64,000 nt of DNA. It comes from Doryteuthis pealeii (taxonomy: Eukaryota; Mollusca; Cephalopoda; Myopsida; Loliginidae). The translations under genes and the position numbers were made by a program. The number at the start of each line of letters is the position of its first letter. The stretch's first letter is position 1. Where the stretch lies: the NCBI GenBank assembly GCA_023376005.1, contig CM042138.1, positions 95,733,844-95,797,843 of the forward strand, given 5' to 3'. Below, in pieces: positions 11,296 to 22,094 of this stretch. A model generated the notes under the pieces. That model made no database searches, was not told where the DNA came from, and worked only from the letters and a program-made list of their open reading frames with translations.

Positions 11296-11403
11296 GACTG
11301 GGATAGATAGATATATAGATAGATAGATTGAAAACAATTATCAATAGACTGGAATAGATAGATGGATAGATATGAACAGACTGAGAAAGAAAGATAGATA
11401 TGA

Positions 11404-11469
<66 letters not shown>

Positions 11470-11575
11470 ATAGATAGATAGATAGATAGATAACTGAAAT
11501 AAACAATAGATATAACAGTCTGGGATAAAATAGATTAGAAATATAGATTAGATTGATAGGTGTATAGATAGAGAG
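11296..11575. repeat. Compound GATA and TA microsatellite (arm A)
   Basis: GATA/GACTGG-type repeats flank about 60 bases of pure TA (11,405-11,467). Short ORFs rich in Tyr, Ile and Ser here are microsatellite translations, not genes. Confidence 0.9.
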
Positions 11576-12649
11576 ATACTGTGGAGAAAGTTCATAAAAC
11601 AGTTTAATAAAAACTGATAAAAAGATGAAAAATAATAAAACAGAAAGGGTTGTATTATTCCATAGGTCGTATATATATTCTCTATTACTATTTTAACATT
11701 TTCTACACTTAGTCTTATATGAAAGTACAGCATTAAAACAATTTAAAAATTGTTTTCACTTTCTGATAATGTTTTATTCTATTATCCTCATTTATTGTTA
11801 AAATAAGTACATTAAAAAAAAAATCAATATGGGAATTAAATTCAGGGGATTAGGGAAGGGAGCTAACTCAAGGACACTTCTTTTTGGCTAATTTCAAAGG
11901 TCGCCCATTACTAACTGACATGAGGGCTTAACGGCAAATCTTAGTTGCTTCATCGTCCTGTGCGCTTACTAACATGAACAAAGAAAAAAGAAGAATGAAA
12001 CAAGAATGAAATACCTAAAATAATTTTGTTTTTGTCTTTTCTCTTTTTATTTATGTTAGTCTCTTTTTTCTTCACTCTAACTATAAAAAAAACATTACTG
12101 CATACCTAGTAAACATAAATGACAACATTATGGTGTATACTTGTATACGACAAAACATTTTAGACATATTTATCAATGATATATTCAAGCAAAGTTTCAT
12201 ATTAAGGTTATCTGTATTTTTGCTCATATCCTAGGAAAAGGCATATAGAAATTAGAAATATATTTTATAGTATAGTTTGTAGACTTCCAAGGTTCTTATA
12301 CCTGGTATACAATGGTAGGTAACACTTAGTTAGAGTAAGACATGTTTTTTAATGCTAGTACCCTGGTTATTTGCGAATGGGATCATGATAAATATAAGGC
12401 TCATATTCAGGGTATCTAATACCCTAGGTACCCCATTGAACCAAAAGGTTAGGGTTAGGATTAATTCTCTGATGACTATGACAAGTGCTGAGTAAGTAGG
12501 ACATATTTTTTTCAAAACCACTATATCTTCATAGAGTCTTCCACTGTAAAAGAGCCTTGGGCCATCCTTGTGGGGAATTGAATAAATACATCTTGGATGA
12601 CTGTACAACAATACTTTTTATTAATTGTATACCAGGTCCAATGTTTAAA

Positions 12650-13035
12650 GCAAGTGTATATATCTATAATAAGGATAGAATATATCATTTACCTATATAT
12701 GATACTTGAAACAAGGTTTCATTAGTCATATCAGGGAATACACCCTAAAGTTGCCCTTGATCACATCTTCACTGATGTAATCCCAGGATCATTAGGTGTT
12801 TCTGGTCTTCAACATCAATAACACCTTCACCTGGGTGACCAGCTGGTGTCAATTAGGGCACCAGGTGTGGTCAGGTAACAAGACCTCATGTGGTTGACAT
12901 TGAGGCTTTTTATACAATGAGCAAGTATCATATATTTATGATAAGGATAGAATATGTCATTGGCAGTCAGTACTTAATACATGTCTTCCTTTACATATAT
13001 ATGATACTTAATATCAATGTTTCATTAGCTATATA
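12650..13035. repeat. Diverged direct repeat pair around a GC-richer core (arm A)
   Basis: Two related blocks of about 80-110 bp (12,650-12,733 and 12,922-13,035) share AATAAGGATAGAATAT, ATATATGATACTT and TTTCATTAG. They flank about 190 bp of higher GC containing CACCTGGGTGACC. Copies are at about 46,451-46,823 (C) and 23,790-24,175 (B). The function is unknown. Confidence 0.45.
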
Positions 13036-14724
13036 TATATATATGCATTTACTTACATATAGAAGATATGTGTTCTCGAGGCCGTTATTGGCTCACCATA
13101 GCTCATCTTGATTGTTTAGGTTTATAGCTTGAGTCCTTGCTGTTTGACTTCCTATCTATAATACCCACAGTTGTATTAAAAAAAATGTATCATATAGATC
13201 AGCAAATAATTTGATGCTGAAAAGAATACCTTTACACCTACTCTTTATTATCATCTTTAAAGTAATCTTTTAAATGCTGATTGGTTCATAAATTACAGCG
13301 GAAAAAGTCTATATTGTATTTGGTTTACATGTGCTGTTCAAAGCAATTTGGTAGAGTCCTATTTTATATAAATAAAACCAATTATATGTATACATGAATA
13401 AAGGAGAACAATGCAATTATATGTATGCATATTTTCCATACATGTTTGTGTCTATGGTTGCATATGTATGCAGTATACATATCTGATCTGTTATATTCAT
13501 CTGCTTTATTCTAATCACTTTTAGTGATAAGAACTGAATATTAGTTGTTGCTTTTTTTTTCCATGGTTGAGAGTTGTTTATGTATTCATTCTAACATATA
13601 TATTTCTACTTATCTCCTGTATTTTTGTCATCCATGATTTCATTGTGGCTGATTCTTGATATTTCTTTTTATTAGTTTGAAAAAGTTAGCCTGAAATTTT
13701 CATGAAAAACATACTAAAAAAAAAAAAAAAAAAAAAAACAAACAAGAAACAAAACAACCAACATTATTTCATCCAATGTTGGTTAACTCCATTTTTTAAA
13801 TTTTATTTTTTTAAATTTTTTAAATTTTTTACTTTTTCATGTTATTTTGGAATTTTCATCTTTGTATGCATAAATGCAGAAATATTTACATTGTTTGATT
13901 TGTTTTGCTTATTATTGGGGTAAAAACCCCAACCCCCACAACAAAACAAAAACGAAAATACAATGATATTTCTTTTAAAAACCTTCCAACTTCTTATGAT
14001 TTTATTGAAATTATTGAAATTAATCTTGTCTATTCTTGGTATGACATTGCAATATATATATATATATATATTTACCTTTTTAGTCTATATGATAGGATTG
14101 TATATTTTTGTATTTTCTCTCTGGTCTCTGTTTCTCTCTCTCTTCTCTTTCCATTTTGAAATTTAGCTCTTTTTGTATGTTTTATGAAACATGTTGTTTT
14201 CAAACGATCGATTTTTTTTCGAATGGTTATGGTGTTGATTTTTGTTTTAAAGAAAATCACTTTGACAAAATGTATCATTGCTTTCATTGTTTATTATCAT
14301 TAATTATTATCATTATTATTAGGCTTATCATTTTTTCATATATGTATTATCTTCAGTATTATATGATATTGTTATATATATATGTCCTGATGTTTTCCCC
14401 TTTTTCTATTATATTTTTTTTTTGTTATCAAATTTGTGATTAATCTTTACAGGAAATAAAATTGTTTCCCACAGATTAGAGCATTGATTAAAAAAAAAAA
14501 AAAAGAACCTCAAAAAATTATTTTCATGCTCTTTTATGTGACATTAATGAAATGTGTGATTTTGTTTTACTAAAAATTATGAACGGTCATGAATGAGAGT
14601 TATTAAAGACTTTGCAGCAACAGTCAAATATATCGTTTGGCAAGTTGTTTTTTATACTGAGACCTTAAATTTAAATCTGGACCATAGCAGAGATAGATAT
14701 TTTGGTGGGTGGCTAAACCAAATT

Positions 14725-15665
14725 TAGTTTATTTAGTTTGGTTTGTTTTATGGCATATCAACCTCAGAGGGTCATTTAATGCAACAAACTTTTGAAAAAT
14801 TTGTTCTTAATGGATACTTTAATTTTTTTATAAAGACATTTTTTTTTATTTAACCCATAGATGGGACCCTAACAGGTACAGAGTGGACCTGGGAGCAATA
14901 GTGATGAGGGTGCTCCACATTCCCCAGACCTCCAGAACTGAAATCACCATCATTTAGAGTTTAACATCATTCCCAGGACATGAAGACGCCTCAGCCACCA
15001 CCTTCTGGCACATATTGATAAAAGGGGTTGGGGTTTCCCATCAGGGCAATAGGGTTGTGACCAGCCGATTGATTGGAGATGGCTTCTTTGCCTACCATCC
15101 TAGCTTAAGTAAGGGTCTAAGTGGCCAAATTTTAGAATTTGACCTAAATGTTATCAAAGGTCACTAACAATGTCAATAGCAAGTACATTAAAAATGCAGT
15201 ATATTGTTTTGATAGGTTTCTTTTGTATATTTCTTTCTATATTGTATTTTGTTAGAATAAACCCTGTAAAAATATTACAAGTGTAAAAATTTAGGTGGGG
15301 GCAGGTCTTCTACCCTTGCCCCCCCATAGCTCTTAAAACCCTATTATTAACTCTAAGATTAATAAACCTTTTTTTTATTTAAAATATTATTATCAAGAAT
15401 ATAGATACTTTATAAAGTTTTTTTTTGACATATGCTATGAAATCAAACAGGGAGCAGCCCGTGTGATGTAAATACTAACATGCTGCACTATGACATTGTA
15501 GCAAGCTAGTTCAAACTCCAGTTATTATATTCATTTCAGACTAATACTTTCCATCCTCCGTTAAGGGTTAACCAGTACTAGTATTATTCTTCTACAGAAG
15601 GATGGCTTTGGCATTGAATAAAACCCAAAAGGTTGATATGCCAAAGAACCAACAGAACTAACCAT
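14725..15665. mobile_element. Candidate non-autonomous TIR element, about 0.95 kb (arm A)
   Basis: The two ends are inverted copies of a block of about 50-55 bp: TTTAGTTTGGTTTG..GGCATATCAACCT on the left (14,725-14,795) and AGGTTGATATGCCAAAGAA..AACTA on the right (15,604-15,665), roughly 75% alike. The inside holds a GC-richer 250-bp block (14,860-15,115) and no transposase. No clear target duplication is visible, so the assignment is tentative. Confidence 0.45.
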
Positions 15666-15879
15666 GCAATCAATAGATATTCTAAGATAGATGTAAACTA
15701 TGTAATATTCGTATGATTGAATATACAAGTCTCATGATTTATTCAGCTAATAATCTTATTTACCAAAATATAACTATATGTCAATATTAATATTAAGGGT
15801 ATAAGTAATAAGTATAGATAATTAAGAAGGAATTCTAACATATCCATTCATTTATTTTGAATTATTAGTATCTGTCCAA

Positions 15880-16312
15880 GACCAAGAGGAAAGGGAAGAT
15901 TCAGTGAAGGAGTTCTTTGCTTGGACTTCCTGTGACTATAATATGTTTTAAATGAAACTACTAGGGTGGGTCAAGTTTTGCAATATTGAACTTGTTGCGA
16001 ACATCAGTGTTTTGAAAACATTATCTGATGGCTCGCGTCTGGTGAACTGTGAAAGGGTGATTCACTAAAGTCAAACCATCGATACCACCTGTACACCAAC
16101 AACTTGAGAAGATGTATGCCAAAATACCCAGAAGACAACAGAAGATCTCATACCGCTGAAATGACCTGGACCTGAGGAAATCAAACTGATGCCACACCCA
16201 GCATATGATCTGATCCTGACCTCCTTGGATAATTACTTGTTTTGATCCATGTTCATCTCCTGCACCACAATGCTTCAATGACCAAGAGAAGAGGGAAGAT
16301 TCAGTGAAGAAG
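15880..16312. repeat. Segment bounded by 33-bp direct repeats (arm A)
   Basis: Near-identical 33-mers starting GACCAAGAG and containing GGGAAGATTCAGTGAAG lie at 15,880-15,912 and 16,280-16,312, about 400 bp apart. The interior is less AT-rich than its surroundings and has no recognised coding content. It could be a solo insertion with a long target duplication, or a tandem duplicate. Confidence 0.5.
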
Positions 16313-17141
16313 GTAGCTTCAAATGGTGCATCACAATTTGTCCTCTACTTTTGTGTAAAGCAAACAAGTTACCAAAATATAAGATTGGAACTCTTATATT
16401 TTTCACAATATTCTGGCATATTGTAATGTCTTAACACACCTTCATAGAATATATCATTTAGACAATTTAATATATTTGAAAAATAAAGCACTCAATTAAA
16501 GTAATTTTAACTCAAGTGAATTGAAGTATCCAAAATGGCTGCTGAAATATATAATATTCATTAGCCAATGAGAAACAGAGAATATTTATCTATAGATAAT
16601 AAAAAATTAATAATTAATACTGTATTCTTTAATAGTTTGTAAATGGTCTTATAATGATAATGAATTTTTGAATATTGTGTATGTATGCAATAAGTAAAAC
16701 AGGTAAGTTATCCATCTTTTTTTTTTTTATATGCTTAATATCATTGGGGCATAAATGTTCAAATGAATGTAAGTATTGAAGAATGTATTCCATGTTATTG
16801 AATATGTAACCCACATCATTTTCATTGTTTACTTGAATAATTGGTAAATCATATCATGATTATGCAGGTGAGAAATCTTATACTATTTTTATCATTGTGT
16901 ATTCCATCGTTCTTCTTTTACATTTCAGTTAATTGTTAATATTTTTATATTCATTTCTTTCTATAATTTGGTTTGACTCCATATGTTTTTAGTTATAGGT
17001 TTTCTTCGATATTTTAATTTTCCAGATAATCCCATATAAAACAAATAACAAAACAAAAAAAACACAAAAATTAAACAAAGTCTGACTAAGTATAATGCAA
17101 AAGATTTGTTTTTTGGCCAATTAATTATTGGTAGGTGGGTT

Positions 17142-17320
17142 TGATTTCAAAAGTTTGGTTGTCCTCTCAGACTGGTTGCTGTCTTTACAGGCTAGCTGCC
17201 CAGTTGTCCTATTATTTTCATTCACACTTAATAAGGACATATGGATTCATTGCTTTTTTTCCCAAGAGCAGAATTGAACCCAAAACAGTCTGGCTGAAAT
17301 TTGACTTAATTGCTATTTCA
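17142..17320 (-). mobile_element. SINE family II, diverged copy (arm A)
   Basis: Read in reverse, it shows GGGTTCAATTCTGCTCTTGG, a GGGAAAAAGCA..GAATCCAT-type body and AATAGGACAAACTGGGC (clearest in arm B). It is more diverged than the copy at 8,752 and sits next to a long TA tract. Confidence 0.6.
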
Positions 17321-17356
17321 ATTTTCTTTGACACTTTATGTCACTAACACTTGCAG

Positions 17357-17357
17357 T

Positions 17358-17388
<31 letters not shown>

Positions 17389-17390
17389 TT

Positions 17391-17423
<33 letters not shown>
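17357..17423. repeat. TA microsatellite (arm A)
   Basis: This TA tract is interrupted by TTAATTT. Counterparts are at 19,345-19,413 (B), about 51,238-51,276 (C) and about 57,380-57,418 (D), with different lengths and interruptions. Confidence 0.88.
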
Positions 17424-18274
17424 GTAGTATGCTTTCACACACACATGGCACACACTCATAATAGAAAATACATTAATATTTATTTTTATTTTTTTTGTGC
17501 TTCTTTTAAAAGCACATGCATATTTACAATTTAACCTTATGTTGCGAACAAGTCATATGATAGATGGCAATTTTACCCCATCCCTCATTCTGTCTCCTGG
17601 GCTTCAATCTAATGCTAAATGATATTACAATAGTGTAACTGTCTTAGTGGAGAGATGTCTTGCGCAGTAACAAACCAGATGAGCTAGTGAAACCATCCAT
17701 TGAACTACACTCTGGGTCCTCTGCATAAACCAAAGTGGTTGTAGCATTTGAACCTTTTAATTATTCTTCAGCAGCACCCTGCTACAGTTCCTTTTAACTG
17801 TATTGTCTGAAGAGACATAAACCTACAAGGTAGCATGACAAGGTTACCCCTTTTGCGTGTAGCTGGGCCCTGAATCCTAGACTAAATATGGCCGAGGTTA
17901 TAGACTTTGAATCATGTATTCTTATATATGAATTTATATCATTAATTTTACCTTTCTTTCATACGTCTACCCTCATCTCACCAACTTAAAAGCTGAAGTG
18001 TCAACTTTTGCATGGGATTGATAATCTGACAATTCTTCCAAGGTGTAGCCAATCAGTACTATTGTATAGCTGCCCACTTAGACTTTTAATGAAAAATGCT
18101 GAAGAAAAAGCTAAGTTGGGAACTACACAAGGATGCTGCATGCTGATTGGCGCAATATCTGGAAAGCAGCACCCAACAAAAACATAGCTGTATGGCCCTT
18201 ACATTCCATCTCCAAACTCAAAATAATGAGAAGACATCTGGACACTGTTGGTGAAGTAAAGACAAAGCTGATAA

Positions 18275-18496
18275 GCAATGTTTCTTATGGACTCATACAC
18301 ATGGACACACAATGTGACTACTCAGGGCCATTTTAGCATTCCTTAGCTCTGGTGCAGACACTGCCAAGAGCGATTACTGATAGAGAATGGATGGGGGCAC
18401 ATCTTGATGAATATGTATAATCTATATAAATACCTCTTTATTTGAAAATTCAAGATTTTAAAAATTCAAGGCAATTCCAAGGAGTAATTCTGAAAC
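18275..18496. other. Spacer (hinge) of palindrome 1
   Basis: About 222 bases lie between the two arms of contig 1 and are not repeated inverted here. They correspond to arm C from about 52,104 to 52,312. The flanks, ending in GATAA at about 18,274 and starting at GTTATCATTTTCC near 18,499, come from a short imperfect inverted repeat that in arm C sits at 52,089-52,103 and 52,313-52,327 (14 of 15 bases pair). Contig 1 therefore turns around exactly at a short inverted repeat. Confidence 0.8.
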
Positions 18497-19354
18497 CGTT
18501 ATCATTTTCCTCTTGCTTCACCAACAGTGTCCAGCATGTCTTGGCTCATCTATTCTTGATGCTTGTGAGATGGAATGTAGTGGCCATAACAGCTATTGTT
18601 TGGTTGGGTGCTGCTTCAGGATGTGCGCACGTCAGCATGCAAGCATCTTGTGTAGTTTCCAACTAGCTTTTTCTTCAGATTGTTTCATTAAAGTTAAGTG
18701 GGCAGCTTGACAATAGTACTGATATGGCTACACCTTGGAAGAAATTGTCGATAGCAATCCATTGCAAAAGTTGACTTCACTTTTAAGTTGGTGAGCAATG
18801 AGGTAGACGTATGATAAGAAAGTAAAATTATGTATAATATTCCATTATAAGAATACATGTTCAAAAGTCTATAACTCGGCCATATTTAGTCATTAGGATC
18901 AGGGCCAGCTACAAGCAAAGGGGTAAACCCCTTGTCATTGCTACGCTTGTAGGTTATGTCTCTTCAGACATAGTTAATAAAAGGATACTGGTAGCAGGGT
19001 GCTGCTGAAGAATATTAAAAGGTCAATGCTACACCACTTGGTGTTATGCAGGACCCGAGTGTTGTCAATGGATGGTTTCACTACAGATCAATCTGGTTGT
19101 TACTGCAAGAACATTCTCTTCCACTAAGACAGTTACACTATTGTATATCATTTTAGCATTAAGATTTGGAAGCCCAGAGAGCAGAATGATGATGGGTAAA
19201 ATTGCCATCTATCATATACTGTGCAACATAAGTTAAATTGTAAATAATTGCATGTGCTTTTAAAAAAGAAGCACAAAAAAAATAAAATAAATATATATAT
19301 GTATTTTCTATCTATGAGTGTGTGCATGTGTGTGTGAAAGCATACATACATATA

Positions 19355-19394
<40 letters not shown>

Positions 19395-19439
19395 TATATA
19401 TAATATATATATAATGCAAGTGTTAGTGACATAACAGTG

Positions 19440-19620
19440 TCAAAGAAATTGAAATAGCAAATTAAGTTCAATTTCAGCCAAGACTGTTTGGGTTCAATTC
19501 TGCTCTTGGGAAAAAGCATGAATCCATTTTGTCTCTTTTAATTGTGAATGAAATAATAGGACAAACTGGGCTATCTAGCCTTGTAAAGACAGCAACCAGT
19601 CTGAGAGACACCAAACTTTT
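19440..19620 (+). mobile_element. SINE family II, diverged copy (arm B)
   Basis: This is the inverted counterpart of 17,142-17,320, better preserved here: TTGGGAAAAAGCATGAATCC and ATAATAGGACAAACTGGGCT are readable. Confidence 0.6.
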
Positions 19621-20473
19621 GAAATCAAACCCACTACCAATAATAATTGGCCAAAAATACAAATCTTTGCATTTATATTAAGTCAGACTTGTTAATTTTT
19701 TGTTTTGTTTGTTTTGTTTTTGTTTTATATGGATTAATCTGAAAATAAAATATCGAGAAAACCTATAACTTAAAACATATGGAGTCAAACCAAAATTATA
19801 TAAAAATGAATATAAAAATATTAACATTAACTGAAATGTAAAAGAAGAAAGATGGAAATAACATGATAAAAATATATAATGAATTCTCACCTGCATATCA
19901 TGATATGATTTACAATTATTCAATGTAACAATGAAATGATTGTGGGTACATATTCATAAACATGGTATACATTCTTCAATACTTACATTCATTTGAACAT
20001 TTATGCAATGATATGTAAATGCATATAAAAAAAAGATGGATAACTTACTGTTTTACTTATTGCATACATCACACATATTCAAAATTCACACACAAGCATT
20101 AAAGACCATACAAACCTATTAAAGAATACAGAGACCTTTGAATTATTAATTTCTTTCTTGGTTTAGCTTTCTACTACTATAGATAATATTCTCTGTTCTC
20201 ATTGGCTAATGAATATCAGGTGACAATATATTTTTCAGCAGCCATTTTGGAATACTTCAAATTCACTTGAGTTAAAATTACCTTTAATTGAGTGGCTTTT
20301 ATTTTCAATATATAAATTGTCTAAATGATATATTCTATGAAGTGTGTTAAGACATTACAATATGCCAGAATATTGTGAAAAATATAAGGGGGAGTTCCAA
20401 GTCTTGCAATATTTTGGTAACTTTTTGCTTTACAACAAAAGTAGAGACCATTGTGATGCACCATTTGAAGCTA

Positions 20474-20913
20474 CCTTCTTCACTGAATCTTCCCTTTCTC
20501 TTGTCATTGAAGCATTGTGGTGCAGGAGATGAACCATGGATCAAAACAAGTAATTATCCAAGGGGTCAGAATCAGGATCATATGCTGGGTGTGGCATCAG
20601 TTTGATTTCCTGGTCCAGGTCATTTCAGCGTATGAGATCTTCTGTTGTCTTGCTGGTATTTTGGCATACATCTTCTCAAGTTGTTTGGTGTACAGGTTGG
20701 TATCGATGTTTGACTCTTAGTGAATCACCCTTTCACAGTTCCACCAGACGCAGAGCATCAGATAATGTTCAAAAACACTGATGTTTGGCAACAAGTTCAA
20801 ATATTGCAAAACTTTTGACCCACCCTAGTAGTTTCATTTTAAAACATATTAGTCACAGGAAGTCCAAAGACAAAGAACTCCTTCACTGAATCTTCCCTTT
20901 CCTCTTGGTCTTG
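20474..20913. repeat. Segment bounded by 33-bp direct repeats (arm B)
   Basis: This is the inverted copy of 15,880-16,312; the bounding repeats are at 20,474-20,506 and 20,881-20,913. Confidence 0.5.
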
Positions 20914-21128
20914 GACAGATACTAATAATTCAAAATAAATGAATGGATATGTTAGAATTCCTTCTTAATTATCTATACTTATTACTTATACCCTTAATAT
21001 TAATATTGACATATAGTTATATTTGGTAAAATAAGATTATTAGCTGAATAAATCATGAGACTTGTATATTCAATCTATACGAATATTACATAGTTTTACA
21101 TCTATCTTAGAATATCTATTGATTGCAT

Positions 21129-22094
21129 GGTTTAGTTCTGTTTGGTTTCTTTGGCATATCAACCTTTGTGGGTTATTCAATGCCAAAGCCATCCTTGTAG
21201 AAGAATAATACTAGTACTGTTTAACCCTTAACTGGGAGGATGGAAAGGTATTAGTCTGAAAGTGAATATAATAACTGGAGTTTGAACTAGCTTGCTACAA
21301 TGTCATAGTGCAGCATGTTAGTATTTACATCACACGGGCTGCTCCCTGTTGATTTCATAGCATATGTCAAAAAAATAACTTTATAAAGTATCTATATCTT
21401 GATAAATATATTTCATTAAATAAAAAAAAGGTTTATTTAATCTTAAGAGTTAATTAATAGGGTTTTAAGAGCTATGGGGGGGGCAAGGGTAGAAGACCTG
21501 CCCCCACCTAAATTTTTACCACTTGTAATATTTTTACAGGGTTTTATTCTAACAAAATACAATATAGAAAGAAATATACAAAAGAAAAAAACCTATCAAA
21601 ACAATATACTGGCAATTTTTAATGTACTTGCTATTGACATTGTTAGTGACCTTTTGATAACATTAGGTCAATTCTAAATTTGGCCACTTAGACCCTTACT
21701 TAAGCTAGATGGGTAGGCAAAGAAAGCCATCTCCAATCAATCGGCTGGTCACAACCCTATTGCCCTGATGGGAAACCCAACCCTTTTTATCATATATGTG
21801 CCAGAAGGTGGTGGCTGAGGGTCTTCATGTCCTGGGAATGATGTTAAACTCTAAATGATGGTGATGTTCCAGTTCTGGAGGTCTGGGGAATGTGGAGCAC
21901 CCCTTCATCACTATTGCTCCCAGGTCCACTCTGTACCTGTTAGGGTCCCATCTATGGGTTAAATAAAAAAAAATGTCTTTATAAAAAAAATTAAGTATCC
22001 ATTAAGAACAAATTTATTTCAAAAGTTTGTTGGCATTAAATGACCCTCTGAGGTTGATATGCCATAAAACAAACCAAACTAAACTAAACTAAAT
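21129..22094. mobile_element. Candidate TIR element (arm B)
   Basis: This is the inverted copy of 14,725-15,665, with both terminal blocks readable. Confidence 0.45.

Larger units (their letters stand above)
7133..14724 (+). other. Intron or intergenic DNA beyond UNC93-like exon 2 (arm A)
   Basis: No UNC93-like exon is visible in this 7.6-kb stretch. It holds the SINEs at 8,085, 8,752 and 10,640, the possible opposite-strand first exon at 9,661-9,930, microsatellites, poly-T (10,208-10,230) and poly-A (13,717-13,738) tracts and the repeat pair at 12,650-13,035. The rest is AT-rich sequence in which I see nothing. Confidence 0.6.
1..18274 (+). repeat. Arm A: first copy of the locus, left arm of palindrome 1
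   Basis: This stretch matches arm C from 34,023 to about 52,100 in the same orientation. From about 3,839 onward it also matches arm B as a reverse complement, with position p pairing with roughly 36,770 to 36,820 minus p. The copies are nearly identical apart from small indels, a few clustered substitutions and one 254-bp insertion. The arm contains the UNC93-like exons, SINE clusters, a MITE-like hairpin and microsatellites. Single-base indels against C are frequent after about 15 kb, near the hinge, which suggests poorer consensus there. Confidence 0.93.
16313..18274 (+). other. AT-rich DNA approaching the palindrome 1 hinge (arm A)
   Basis: It contains a diverged family II SINE and a TA tract. 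A less AT-rich block (17,640-18,260) has GGCCGAGGTTATAGACTTTG and similar stretches that look like an old repeat. No gene is seen. Indels against arm C are frequent. Confidence 0.5.

Noticed and set aside
11285..11733. Open frames rich in Tyr-Ile and Ser-Ile-Tyr-Leu on the minus strand (also at 25,222-25,644 and 44,963-45,388)
   Set aside because: They are translations of the GATA and TA microsatellite, with no codon bias or conserved domain.
12440..12480. Telomere-like GGTTAGGGTTAGG
   Set aside because: There are only two TTAGGG units inside ordinary sequence, with no array; this is not a telomere or interstitial telomere tract.
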